Made by a program: the position numbers and the translations under genes | The notes under the pieces: generated by a model | Told to the model about the DNA's origin: nothing | Seen by the model: the letters and a program-made list of their open reading frames with translations, nothing else | Database searches by the model: none | In this document: positions 52,064 to 62,319 of the stretch, piece by piece | Numbering within the stretch: position 1 is the stretch's first letter | Layout of the letters: each line of letters begins with the position of its first letter | Origin: Aquificota bacterium | Lineage (GTDB): Bacteria; Aquificota; Aquificia; Aquificales; Hydrogenothermaceae | DNA length: 64,000 nt | Reading direction: 5' to 3' | NCBI GenBank assembly: GCA_013153635.1 | Contig: JAADDZ010000014.1 | Span: 130,341 to 194,340 of the forward strand

Positions 52064-52945
52064 ATGGCAAAACTTTCACCAAGGGATATAAAAAGGAAGA
52101 TAAACGGAATTAAAAATACCCAGAGAATCACCAAAGCCATGAAAGCGGTTTCTGCCGCTAAACTTAGAAAAGCCCAAATCCAGCTTAACGCTACTAGACC
52201 TTACTCAAATAAACTATATGAGCTTATATCAGACCTTGGATTATATGCAGACAGAGAAGCACACCCCCTTTTAGAAATAAGAGAAGAAAAAAACAGTGTA
52301 GATTTTATAGTAGTTACAGCAGATAGAGGATTAGCAGGAGCTTTTAACTCATACGTTATCAAAACAGCAATAAAAGAAGTAGAAAAACTAAAACAAGAAG
52401 GAAAAGATGCCCATCTGATACTTATAGGAAGAAAAGCAGTACAGTTCTTCAAAAACAAAGATTTCTCTATTATAGATGCTTACGAAGATGTCTATAGAGC
52501 TAACATGAATCTATCATTTACTTCTAAGATTGGAGAAATCATAGCAAACAGATATACAGAAAAAAAATCTGACGCAGTATTTATCATAAACAATGAACTA
52601 CTAACTACAGTCAAATACGAAACCAAAATAAGAAAGTTACTTCCTATAGAAGCACAAATAGTAGAACCTACAAAACTAGATACATATGCCAAATACAATA
52701 TAGAACCAACAAAAGAAGAAGTATTAGAACATCTACTAAAGATGTATATAAATTTCCAAATTTACAGAGCGATGGTAGAATCTGCTACAGCAGAACACGC
52801 CGCTAGAATGATAGCTATGGACAACGCTACAAAAAATGCAGACGAAGCCATAAGAAAATGGACTATCATTTTTAACAAAGCTAGACAAGAAGCTATAACC
52901 ACAGAACTCATTGATATTATAAATGCGGCAGAAGCTATCAAGTAA
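52064..52945 (+). CDS. atpG: ATP synthase F1 subunit gamma
   Basis: 293 residues, the central rotor shaft. The N-terminal helix PRDIKRKINGIKNTQRITKAMKAVSAAKLRKAQ and the C-terminal helix ARMIAMDNATKNADEAIRKWTIIFNKARQEAITTEL form the coiled shaft; TADRGLAGAFN is the typical domain segment. It is followed 20 bases later by atpD. Confidence 0.97.
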   Translation: MAKLSPRDIKRKINGIKNTQRITKAMKAVSAAKLRKAQIQLNATRPYSNKLYELISDLGLYADREAHPLLEIREEKNSVDFIVVTADRGLAGAFNSYVIKTAIKEVEKLKQEGKDAHLILIGRKAVQFFKNKDFSIIDAYEDVYRANMNLSFTSKIGEIIANRYTEKKSDAVFIINNELLTTVKYETKIRKLLPIEAQIVEPTKLDTYAKYNIEPTKEEVLEHLLKMYINFQIYRAMVESATAEHAARMIAMDNATKNADEAIRKWTIIFNKARQEAITTELIDIINAAEAIK

Positions 52946-52965
52946 AAAATTTAGGAGGAACATAA

Positions 52966-54411
<1,446 letters not shown>

Positions 54412-54423
54412 ATCATCTTCTCT

Positions 54424-54441
54424 AGGGGCTTTTAAGCCCCT
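54424..54441 (+). terminator. Rho-independent-type terminator after atpD
   Basis: AGGGGCTT / AAGCCCCT hairpin with a very short TT loop, followed by a T-rich run interrupted by C (TTCTTACCTCTCTTTT). It lies 13 bases after the atpD stop and separates the ATP synthase genes from the CRISPR-Cas operon. Confidence 0.75.
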
Positions 54442-54530
54442 TCTTACCTCTCTTTTAATATCCCCTTTTGTTAAAAGTCAGATTTTTATAATCTAAATCG
54501 TTTTTAGACTTAAAAGTTAGTAATTAATAA

Positions 54531-54560
54531 TTGACATGTTTTATAGTTTTGTACTTAAAT
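54531..54560 (+). promoter_or_regulatory. Promoter of the csm operon
   Basis: Consensus TTGACA (54531-54536) with TTAAAT (54555-54560) at an 18-base spacing, about 30 bases before the csm1 ATG. The -10 is imperfect, but the -35 is exact and the position suits. Confidence 0.55.
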
Positions 54561-54590
54561 ATATTTGTGATAATAAGGGGGATATACTAA

Positions 54591-57173
54591 ATGGACAACC
54601 AAAAACAAAAGTACCTCACAGCCCTAGCTGGTCTATTTCACGACATAGGAAAGTTCTACCAAAGAGCAACTAATACAAAAACATCTACAGAAGAAAAAAG
54701 TCAGTTCGGCTACGCCCACGCAGTTTTATCTGCAAAAGCAATAAAAGAAGAACTCAACGAAGGTCTATCTGCCGTATTTTCTCCAGAAGAGATTGATTTT
54801 ATCCTTGAAGGCACATACCATCACAAGCCTAAAAATCCTATCCAGTATCTAATGCAAAAAGCTGACTGGGTTTCTTCATCTGAAAGAGAAAAAGCAGAAG
54901 CAGAATATCTACTAACTATTGATGAACTAAAAGAAGAGATAAAAAATCTATCCGAAAAGAATCCCCGTCTAAGAAGTATATTCGAAAGGTTAGAACTTGG
55001 GAAAAACTTAGAAAAAAGAGGGTTCGTCTACAAAATAACCCCTCTTGAGCTAAATGATGATATATTCCCTCTACATCTAGAAGAAGATGTTCACAACGAA
55101 ATCGCCAAATCTTTCAAAGAAATAGAACAACTTCTTGGAAGTTACAAAACCCACTGGAATGCTTTTAAGGAAGAGTTTAACCAAAAGCTAAAAGACTCAA
55201 AACTGAAATTTAGTGAGAATCCTGAAAAAGTGTTTAGTCTTATTTATCATATATTTTACAAATACCTATGGTGTATCCCCGCCTCTACTTATGATAGAGA
55301 GAACTACTCAAGTCATTATCCGGATATATCCCTTTTTGATCACTCAAGGGTCTTGTCTGCAGTAGCTTGCTGTTTTTATGATTACGATAAAGATGGTTTT
55401 CAGCAGAAAACCCCCGCAGAATTTGAAGAAAAGTTAAAAGATAAAAATGTGTTTCTACACCTAAAGGGAGATATAAGCGGAATTCAAAAATTTATCTACA
55501 ATGTTTATCAAGGAAAAGGAGGTATCGCCAAAACTCTTAGAGGAAGGAGCTTTTATGTGGCAATGCTTCCTGAAGTACTATCTAGATACATTTTAAATGA
55601 ACTTGGTTATCCTATCTCAAATCTTCTATACTCTGGCGGTGGTATATTTGAAATATTGGTCGCTAATACAGAGGAAAACAGAAAAAAGCTAAAGGAAATA
55701 GAGGACAAAATAAATGAATTTTTAGCCAGAAAATTTGAAGCTGATTTGGGACTTTCAATTGGAACTTATGAGTATTCCCCAGTTGAACTGATGACAAATT
55801 ATGAAAACATTTTAGAACGGCTAAATGAGAGTTTAGATAACGCTAAAAAACAAAAATTTAAGGTAATTATAGAAAGTGGAAATATCTTTAAATTATTGAA
55901 CTCAAATTCCAAAAAATTAGAAGAAGAAAATAAAAAGAAAAAGAAATGTCCAGTTTGCCAAACATACCTAATTGATGAAAATTTAGAAGGAGATAATGAA
56001 CTTTGTGCTGTTTGTAAAGAATTTAGAGACATCGGAGATAATCTTCCACGAACAGAAACTTTAGTCTTTGCAAAAGAAAGCACCCAAAATTTTGTAGAGA
56101 ATAAAAAATTAATTGATTTTGGAGATTTTGGTATTGTCTATCTACTAACGAAGGATAACTTTACTGATTTACAACCTATATATTTTGATAAAAAAACAAC
56201 GGAAATTTTAGATATAAATGATACAAAATTAGATAAATACATAACAGGTTTTAAGTTTATAGGCAAATCTGTTCCAGAGGTAAAAGAAAAAGAAAAATTA
56301 TCTCCAGAAGAAACAGGAGAGGAAGAACCTATACATAGCGGTCAGATAGCACCTTTTACATATCTTGCAAAACTGTCAGATGGAGATGAAAGAATAGGGA
56401 TTCTTAGAATGGACGTTGATAACCTTGGAAAGCTATTTAGCAAAGGACTCAAAGGAAAAATATCCATTTCACGAATTGCTACATTAAGCCGTTCGTTAGA
56501 CCTGTTTTTTGCAGGTTATTTAAATAAAATAACCCAAAAACTTACCGATAGGTACAAGGACAAAATAGAAAACCTAAAAGTGGATAACCTGTTTTACATA
56601 CTCTATTCTGGTGGAGATGATGTATTTTTAGTCGCACCTTGGGATAAAGCCATAGAAATATCACAAAAGATAAATGAGGAATTTTCTAAATATACGTGTA
56701 AAAATCCCAATGTTTCCATTTCAGCCGGATACTTACAAACAAAACCAAAATTCCCAATAAGAGTATCTGCTGAGATGGCAGGTGAAACAGAAGATAGAGC
56801 CAAAAAGGCTGGAAAAGATAGAATTTGTGTTTTAGGTGATGTTTTCAAATGGGAGGAGCTAAAGGATATAAAAGCAAAAGTAGAAGAATGGGCAAAAAAG
56901 ATAAAAGGTGACCAACTTCAAAGAGGTTTTATCTATGCAGTCCACAGACTAAAAGAACAGTTTTTAAAAGATGAACAAGAAAGGTCAAAACTAGTTTTCC
57001 CTTATAAAAGAGAAGAAAATCCAATGTTTTACCCATACGCTCAATACTACATAGCAAGGAATATAAAAAGTGAAGAGCTAAAAGAAGAAATTGCTAAGTT
57101 TTTGTTAGATAAGAAAAATTTCAACAAGTTAACTTTTACTGTTAACTATGTAGCACTTAAAACAAGAAAATAA
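54591..57173 (+). CDS. csm1: Type III-A CRISPR Cas10/Csm1
   Basis: Signature subunit of the Csm interference complex, 860 residues. The N-terminal HD nuclease domain has LFHDIGKFYQ (H17, D18). A treble-clef-like zinc site has CPVC (453-456) and CAVC (472-475). The second palm domain has the cyclase motif YSGGDDVFL (GGDD 674-677). HD and GGDD intact means both DNase and cyclic oligoadenylate synthesis should be possible once target RNA is bound. It heads the operon; csm2-5 follow, with two unrelated small genes inserted. Confidence 0.95.
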   Translation: MDNQKQKYLTALAGLFHDIGKFYQRATNTKTSTEEKSQFGYAHAVLSAKAIKEELNEGLSAVFSPEEIDFILEGTYHHKPKNPIQYLMQKADWVSSSEREKAEAEYLLTIDELKEEIKNLSEKNPRLRSIFERLELGKNLEKRGFVYKITPLELNDDIFPLHLEEDVHNEIAKSFKEIEQLLGSYKTHWNAFKEEFNQKLKDSKLKFSENPEKVFSLIYHIFYKYLWCIPASTYDRENYSSHYPDISLFDHSRVLSAVACCFYDYDKDGFQQKTPAEFEEKLKDKNVFLHLKGDISGIQKFIYNVYQGKGGIAKTLRGRSFYVAMLPEVLSRYILNELGYPISNLLYSGGGIFEILVANTEENRKKLKEIEDKINEFLARKFEADLGLSIGTYEYSPVELMTNYENILERLNESLDNAKKQKFKVIIESGNIFKLLNSNSKKLEEENKKKKKCPVCQTYLIDENLEGDNELCAVCKEFRDIGDNLPRTETLVFAKESTQNFVENKKLIDFGDFGIVYLLTKDNFTDLQPIYFDKKTTEILDINDTKLDKYITGFKFIGKSVPEVKEKEKLSPEETGEEEPIHSGQIAPFTYLAKLSDGDERIGILRMDVDNLGKLFSKGLKGKISISRIATLSRSLDLFFAGYLNKITQKLTDRYKDKIENLKVDNLFYILYSGGDDVFLVAPWDKAIEISQKINEEFSKYTCKNPNVSISAGYLQTKPKFPIRVSAEMAGETEDRAKKAGKDRICVLGDVFKWEELKDIKAKVEEWAKKIKGDQLQRGFIYAVHRLKEQFLKDEQERSKLVFPYKREENPMFYPYAQYYIARNIKSEELKEEIAKFLLDKKNFNKLTFTVNYVALKTRK

Positions 57174-57233
57174 TGTCAGAAATTTATAAAGTATAGCGTT
57201 TTTAAAAAATAAATTCTAAGGAGGTTAATACTT

Positions 57234-57581
57234 ATGGATTACTTTAAAAAACCTCTGTCTTTAGGAGAACTTTATGATATGTTTGGTGAAGATTTACATT
57301 ACAGTGAAATCAAAAAGATGGAAGGAATAACTTTAGAAGATTTATACTACATAGAAAAACTACAACCTAAAGTAAGAACAGTAATAAATTCAGATTTCGT
57401 TAAATTCCTAAAACTTATAAAAAATTGTAAGAACCCAAGAGATGTCAAAATTCTATCAGAACGATTCTTTCATGTATTAATAGACCCAAAAGAAATAGAT
57501 AAAGAAACATCATTAGAAGAAAAATATGACCTAGCTTATAAAGAAGCGATAAGAATTTGGGAAATTAAAAAGGAGGATTAA
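57234..57581 (+). CDS. Unknown protein encoded between csm1 and csm2
   Basis: 115 residues with a strong ribosome site (AAGGAGGT). Soluble, acidic-to-neutral and rich in helix: LSLGELYDMFGEDLHYSEIKKMEG, then DFVKFLKLIKNCKNPRDVKILSERFFHVL and an acidic C-terminal helix. It has one cysteine, and no signal peptide or CARF, HEPN or RAMP signature that I can see. It is shorter than Csm2 (the next gene) and not obviously its duplicate. Four bases separate it from csm2, so it is part of the operon. Function unknown; candidates are a complex accessory or regulator. Confidence 0.75.
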   Translation: MDYFKKPLSLGELYDMFGEDLHYSEIKKMEGITLEDLYYIEKLQPKVRTVINSDFVKFLKLIKNCKNPRDVKILSERFFHVLIDPKEIDKETSLEEKYDLAYKEAIRIWEIKKED

Positions 57582-57584
57582 CCA

Positions 57585-58019
57585 ATGGGCAATAACCCAA
57601 TCGAAGAATTTACACAAAAAATAGAAAGAGCCTCTTCTTTATCTGAAGTTCTATTACCAAAGGAATTTGCTCCATTTGAAACGGGTTGGGCTTTTAAGAT
57701 AGTTAAACAACTAAAGGAGCAACATAAAGATGATAAAAGAAAATATCCTGAATTCAAGACAACACAACTAAGAAAAATATTTACGGAAATTAAGGAAATA
57801 TGCCAAAGAAAAGACAAGGAACGCCTTTACTTACTTTATCCGAAATTAGCATATTCAAAGGGTAGGAAATTAATCCCTGATAACTTTTACAAATTGATTG
57901 TAGCTTGCTTGGATAAATTAAAAACAAGTAATAATGAAGAAGATTTTGAAAGATTTGAAGAATTTATTACCGCAATCGTGGCTTATAACAAATATGAAGA
58001 AAGTAATGAAAATCAATAA
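57585..58019 (+). CDS. csm2: Type III-A small subunit Csm2
   Basis: 144 residues, helical and basic. The family signature is the C-terminal stretch KERLYLLYPKLAYSKGRKLIPDNFYKLIVACLDKL (landmark only). Csm2 forms the inner small-subunit filament of the Csm complex. Four bases after the preceding orphan gene; ribosome site AGGAGG. Confidence 0.9.
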   Translation: MGNNPIEEFTQKIERASSLSEVLLPKEFAPFETGWAFKIVKQLKEQHKDDKRKYPEFKTTQLRKIFTEIKEICQRKDKERLYLLYPKLAYSKGRKLIPDNFYKLIVACLDKLKTSNNEEDFERFEEFITAIVAYNKYEESNENQ

Positions 58020-58041
58020 ATATTAGGAGGTACAAACAAAA

Positions 58042-58461
58042 ATGAAATATTTTTCTTCGTTTTTAATGGTACTTTTCCTTATAGGATTTTCCTTTTCTGA
58101 AGAAAAAAAAGAGCCTATTTTTTTAGGAGTAGTGAAAAATAATGCCATTCCTTATCTAAAGGAGATTATACCTTCTATAAAGATAAAAGATGTAACATAC
58201 ATGAGTATAAGTAGGTTTGGAGGAAGTCTCTTTATACTTAAAAACTATAAAAACCCTGTAGATTTTTATATAGATTTTGAGGAAAAAGCAGTAAAAGAAT
58301 TAAAAGATTTTGCAAAAACTAAATGCAAAGAGAATCATTTTTATATGTTAGATAACTTTGACATTTCTATAACAGAAGTAGAACAAGGTGGTATGTTTTT
58401 TAAAGCTACCTGTAACGTTATCTGTGCAAATATCAACTTAAACCTAGGAGGAAAAAAATGA
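58042..58461 (+). CDS. Exported protein of unknown function inside the csm operon
   Basis: 139 residues with a clear N-terminal signal peptide (KYFSSFLMVLFLIGFSFS, likely cut before EEKKE) and no lipobox cysteine. The mature part has strands and two helices and three cysteines in all (KCKEN; TCNVIC). The C-terminal half (KELKDFAKTKCKENHFYML ... GGMFFKATCNVICANI) loosely recalls small YbjQ-like periplasmic folds, but I cannot assign a family. AGGAGGT lies 10 bases before the ATG, and its 3' end overlaps csm3 by 4 bases, so it is translated within the operon. A secreted product among cytoplasmic interference genes is odd. Confidence 0.75.
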   Translation: MKYFSSFLMVLFLIGFSFSEEKKEPIFLGVVKNNAIPYLKEIIPSIKIKDVTYMSISRFGGSLFILKNYKNPVDFYIDFEEKAVKELKDFAKTKCKENHFYMLDNFDISITEVEQGGMFFKATCNVICANINLNLGGKK

Positions 58462-59285
58462 GTTTTAACTATCAAGGCACTTACATAATTAAAACCAATT
58501 TAAAATGTATAACAGGTCTTCATATAGGCGGTTCTAAAGAAAGTTTCGAAATCGGTGGAATTGACAATCCTGTTATAAAAACTCCAATATCAATCAAACT
58601 TGAAGACAGAGAGATAAAAGAAGGAATGCCCTACATACCCGGTTCATCTTTAAAAGGCAAAATACGAAGCTTACTTGAATGGCAGTATGGATTAGTAGGA
58701 GTAAAAAAGAATGATGGAAAAATAAAACACAAAATTAAATATGTTCAAGATGAAAACACCCTTAATGATGTAGCCATTGTTTTTGGAATCGGAGCTAACC
58801 TCGAAGACGAGCTTAAAAATAAAAAACTACACCCACAACCAGTAAGAATAAAATTCTATGACGCATATCCAACTAAAGATACGATAAATAAATGGGAAGA
58901 AGAATTAGGAGCAGGCTTATACACAGAGATAAAAACAGAAAACGCCATTGACAGAATAACTTCCGCCGCAAATCCAAGACAGCAAGAAAGAGTACCAGCA
59001 GGTTCAGAATTTGAAGTTGAGATAATTTATGAAGTATTTGATGATAATGACCACAACAGATTAAAAATAGTTTTTGAAGGTATGAAAAGACTTGAAGACA
59101 ACTTCTTAGGCGGTGGTGGTTCAAGGGGAAACGGTAGAGTGAAGTTTGGCAATATAAAAATCAAATTCAAAAGTAAAGAAGCATATACAAATCCATCTAT
59201 CCAACCAAAGGAAGAAGAATTCGGGTCGGTAGATAAAGCTATAGAAAATTTTGAAAAGATTAAAAAACTTACAGAAGGTAAATAA
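58458..59285 (+). CDS. csm3: Type III-A RAMP protein Csm3 (target RNA nuclease)
   Basis: Backbone subunit that coats crRNA and cuts target RNA every six bases. It has 275 residues. The catalytic-loop segment LHIGGSKESFEIGGIDNPVIK contains D36, aligning with the active-site Asp of known Csm3 proteins. RAMP glycine loops are PGSSLKGKIRSLLE and LGGGGSRGNGRV. It overlaps the exported-protein gene by 4 bases. Confidence 0.94.
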   Translation: MSFNYQGTYIIKTNLKCITGLHIGGSKESFEIGGIDNPVIKTPISIKLEDREIKEGMPYIPGSSLKGKIRSLLEWQYGLVGVKKNDGKIKHKIKYVQDENTLNDVAIVFGIGANLEDELKNKKLHPQPVRIKFYDAYPTKDTINKWEEELGAGLYTEIKTENAIDRITSAANPRQQERVPAGSEFEVEIIYEVFDDNDHNRLKIVFEGMKRLEDNFLGGGGSRGNGRVKFGNIKIKFKSKEAYTNPSIQPKEEEFGSVDKAIENFEKIKKLTEGK

Positions 59286-59288
59286 AAA

Positions 59289-60236
59289 ATGAATCTTTAC
59301 AAAATAGACATTAGCCCCTTGTCTTTATTCAGAGATTACCCATCTTCTTATACACTATTTGGGGCGATAAGCTGGGGATATTATTTACTCTTTGGAGAAG
59401 AAAAATTAAAAATTCTACTTGAAAACTTTGCAAATAATAATCCATCTTTTCTTATAAGCTCCATTCTACCAAGAGAAGATAATCAATACTTTTTCCCAAA
59501 ACCAAACCTAAGAGCAGAAAGAGAAAAAGATTCTGATATTGATTATAAAAGATTAAAGAAAATCCAATATATCAGCTTAGACATTCTAAAAATGATTTTA
59601 GATAACCAAATAAAAACAGAACTAGAACTTAACAAAATATTGAATAAAATTCAACCAAAAGAAATCTCATTAACAGCAAAAGACTCGATACCCCATGCTT
59701 CCATTGACAGACTCTATAATACTACAGAAGGAGCAGGGGGGCTTTTCTTTGAAGAAATAGTAGCATTGGAAGAAGGATTTATTTTAATAGCGGTCAAAGA
59801 CAAAGAAACTAAAAAAGAGCTTCAAGCAATTTTTAACCTTTTAGAAGATATTGGTATTGGTGGAAACCGTTCAGTAGGTTATGGAAGAGTTATATTTGGC
59901 AAATTTGAACCCTTTAAAGAAATAGATATATATTTTTCTAAAAAAACAGATAAAATTTTAACCCTTTCTCCTATAATTCCAGAAAAAAACACCTATGATT
60001 TATCAGATAGCTATTATGATTACTTCACATTTAGAGGAGCGATTGATAATAATTATAACTTTAAAGACGTAGATATATGGAAAGATAAGGTTATTTACCT
60101 AAAAGAAGGTTCAACCTTAAAAATTAAAAACCAAAAAGAAACCTATGGACAATTTTACTTAGCAAAAAATCTAAACGGCAAGAAAATCTTTCAATACGGA
60201 CTTGCATTTCCTTTATTTATTCAAGGGGGAACATAA
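59289..60236 (+). CDS. csm4: Type III-A RAMP protein Csm4
   Basis: 315 residues, Cas5-like subunit that caps the 5' handle of crRNA and contacts Cas10. The N-terminal SPLSLFRDYPSSYTLFGAISWGYYLLFG and the glycine-rich loop LLEDIGIGGNRSVGYGRVIFG are typical for Csm4. It lies three bases after csm3 and three bases before csm5. Confidence 0.92.
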   Translation: MNLYKIDISPLSLFRDYPSSYTLFGAISWGYYLLFGEEKLKILLENFANNNPSFLISSILPREDNQYFFPKPNLRAEREKDSDIDYKRLKKIQYISLDILKMILDNQIKTELELNKILNKIQPKEISLTAKDSIPHASIDRLYNTTEGAGGLFFEEIVALEEGFILIAVKDKETKKELQAIFNLLEDIGIGGNRSVGYGRVIFGKFEPFKEIDIYFSKKTDKILTLSPIIPEKNTYDLSDSYYDYFTFRGAIDNNYNFKDVDIWKDKVIYLKEGSTLKIKNQKETYGQFYLAKNLNGKKIFQYGLAFPLFIQGGT

Positions 60237-60239
60237 AAA

Positions 60240-61442
60240 ATGAAGTATACATTAACAACCCTTTCACCAATTCACATAGGAAACGGAGACCAAATTAGCA
60301 ACTGGTCTTATGGATATGATGAAAAAGAGAAACTCATAAGCGTTTATGACTTTGATAAAGTAGTAAAAGCATTAAAAAATAATCCTCAAAGACTTTTAAA
60401 CCTTTCTGCAGAAATCGAAAGAAATCCATTAAATAAAAGTCTAGGGAAAATTTTAAAAAATTATAATTTGAATTTAAATCCAGAATACAAGATAAAAATA
60501 AGAGGTGAAATTAAAAATCGCAGATACAAACACATCTGGGAATTTATAAAAGAAAACGGAAAAGTTTACATTCCCGGAACAGAAATAAAAGGAGCAATAA
60601 GGACAGCCCTTTTTTACAAAATACTAAAGGATAAGTTTAAAGAAAACACCAAATTAAAAGAACAATTCTTAAAAGAATATGAAAAATGTTTAGATGTAAA
60701 AAATTACAGAGATGATAAGGATAGAAAAAAGCAGATACAAAAAAAGTTTTCAAATTTGGAGAAAAGATGGGAAAGTATAGTTTTTAGAGCTGGATTTGAA
60801 AAAGTTTTTGATAAAGAATTTAAATTTGAAGATGCTAAAAAAGACATACTGAAAATACTTCTAATATCCGACTCAAATTTTAAAAATCCAGAAGAAGTTT
60901 TAGAAGTTAAAGACATTACACCTATTGGAGTTTCAAAGAAATTTAAAGATTTACACGAAATTGTTAAAACTAGTAGCAAATTTTATATAGATATGAGAAT
61001 ACCATTCCAAAATGAATATAAAGAGATATTTCCAGAAACTTACAAATACTTGGGTATGAAAAAGCTTAGAGAAGCCTGCTCTGATTTTGCAATTAGTCTT
61101 TTAGAAGCAGATATAGAATACTTAAAAAAAACAGAAGAATTAGAACCAAAGATAAAAAGCGAAATTATCAAAAGATTAGAACAAAGAAAAGAAATTGCAC
61201 AAATAGCAATAGAAACACAAGACCCCCAGAAAAAATATTTTCTCCTCCGCCTTGGCAAACATCAAGGATTCTTAAGCACTACTATTAATCTTTTAGTGAA
61301 AGAATTAGACTCTGATTTATACTCAAAAGCATATAAGTATTTAGTTCATATAGGTTATCCTGAATTTCCAAACAAATCCAGAAAAATAACTATAGACAAT
61401 GAACTTTTAGGCTGGTGTGTTTTAATACCAAAGACCACTTAA
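60240..61442 (+). CDS. csm5: Type III-A RAMP protein Csm5
   Basis: 400 residues, located at the 3' end of crRNA in Csm complexes and linked to crRNA trimming. The N-terminal LTTLSPIHIGNGDQISNWSYGYD and the glycine loop YIPGTEIKGAIRTALFYKIL are characteristic. It is the last csm gene. No csm6 or cas6 follows; the CRISPR array begins 75 bases downstream, and the gap between them shows no clear feature. Confidence 0.93.
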   Translation: MKYTLTTLSPIHIGNGDQISNWSYGYDEKEKLISVYDFDKVVKALKNNPQRLLNLSAEIERNPLNKSLGKILKNYNLNLNPEYKIKIRGEIKNRRYKHIWEFIKENGKVYIPGTEIKGAIRTALFYKILKDKFKENTKLKEQFLKEYEKCLDVKNYRDDKDRKKQIQKKFSNLEKRWESIVFRAGFEKVFDKEFKFEDAKKDILKILLISDSNFKNPEEVLEVKDITPIGVSKKFKDLHEIVKTSSKFYIDMRIPFQNEYKEIFPETYKYLGMKKLREACSDFAISLLEADIEYLKKTEELEPKIKSEIIKRLEQRKEIAQIAIETQDPQKKYFLLRLGKHQGFLSTTINLLVKELDSDLYSKAYKYLVHIGYPEFPNKSRKITIDNELLGWCVLIPKTT

Positions 61443-61517
61443 TATAAAATTCATTAATGCTTTGCACCTTATCCATGCACTAAGATTTCATATCTTTATT
61501 CACTTCTAGAAACACCC

Positions 61518-62009
61518 CTTTCTATCCCACTTCGTTCAGATAAAACAAGAACTTTAATTTAAGTCCCCCCTCTGTTTGTTAGACTTTCTATCCCACTTCG
61601 TTCAGATAAAACATTAGCCAAAATAAATAACAACATAATAATCATATAAGGCTTTCTATCCCACTTCGTTCAGATAAAACTGATAGTACAATTTTGACAA
61701 AGTTAAAAAATGTAGACTTTCTATCCCACTTCGTTCAGATAAAACCACTGGTACTCTACAAAATGTATCTCCATAAGTGTCCTTTCTATCCCACTTCGTT
61801 CAGATAAAACTCTAAGAGAATATCTGTTATAGCCCATCTATCTGCTAGCTTTCTATCCCACTTCGTTCAGATAAAACTTTTTATAAAAAGAAGGAAGCAA
61901 AGCTACTGCTTCCTTCTTTCTATCCCACTTCGTTCAGATAAAACAAACACTGCATCGTCTATAACATTTTTTATTCTCAACTTTCTATCCCACTTCGTTC
62001 AGATAAAAC
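61518..62009 (-). CRISPR. CRISPR array, 8 repeats of 29 bases and 7 spacers
   Basis: Eight repeats, identical over 29 bases (plus strand begins CTTTCTATCCCAC and ends TTCAGATAAAAC), start at 61518, 61584, 61652, 61717, 61782, 61849, 61916 and 61981. Spacers are 37, 39, 36, 36, 38, 38 and 36 bases. The likely transcribed strand is minus. Read that way, repeats run from GTTTTATC to GATAGAAAG, ending in ATAGAAAG, much like the 8-base crRNA handles of type III systems, and a promoter lies to the right. S7 (61945-61980) would then be the newest spacer. No degenerate terminal repeat is seen at either end. Confidence 0.97.
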
Positions 62010-62319
62010 CCGTTAAAAACGGTTAATAAAAAAATAAAGCAAAGAATCAATAAAGTCAATATTTTCAGCAGATAAAAATTTCTATACCGAATAACCGCAA
62101 AAGGCACTTTTTTGCATCGTGTCGGCAGTAATGCAATTATATTTCCTGTTATATCCTTGCTACTGCCTATTGCAAGCCATTTCACGCAAAAATATATTTC
62201 CTATTAAAAATGCAAACTCCTATTCAACTGTCAAGTAGCCCAGTTTATAACACTTTTATAAACCTTATATAAGTATGAATATAAATTATTCGAAAAATTT
62301 GTTCAACCTTTTTATTACA
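62010..62319 (-). other. Leader-like region between the array and cmr3 (310 bases, no gene)
   Basis: AT-rich and gene-free. It holds the array promoter (62031-62059), a small CCGTT/AACGG dyad (62010-62022), a second TTGACA on the minus strand (62234-62229) without a well-spaced -10, and a repeated 10-mer TATATTTCCT (62138-62147 and 62193-62202). A 66-codon minus-strand reading frame here runs into repeat 8 and is not credible. It is suitably placed for a CRISPR leader. Confidence 0.55.
62031..62059 (-). promoter_or_regulatory. Promoter of the CRISPR array
   Basis: Minus-strand TTGACT (62059-62054), 17-base spacer, TATTTT (62036-62031), ending about 22 bases before the first repeat. Transcription would start almost at the array, giving a very short untranslated leader RNA. 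Confidence 0.6.

Noticed and set aside
54842-57173. Cas10 of type III-B (Cmr2) instead of Csm1
   Set aside because: The HD domain layout and the linked csm2-csm5 genes identify it as Csm1.
61985-62185. 66-codon minus-strand reading frame at the array edge
   Set aside because: It runs through the leader and into repeat 8 and lacks a ribosome site; best explained as chance in the CRISPR leader.
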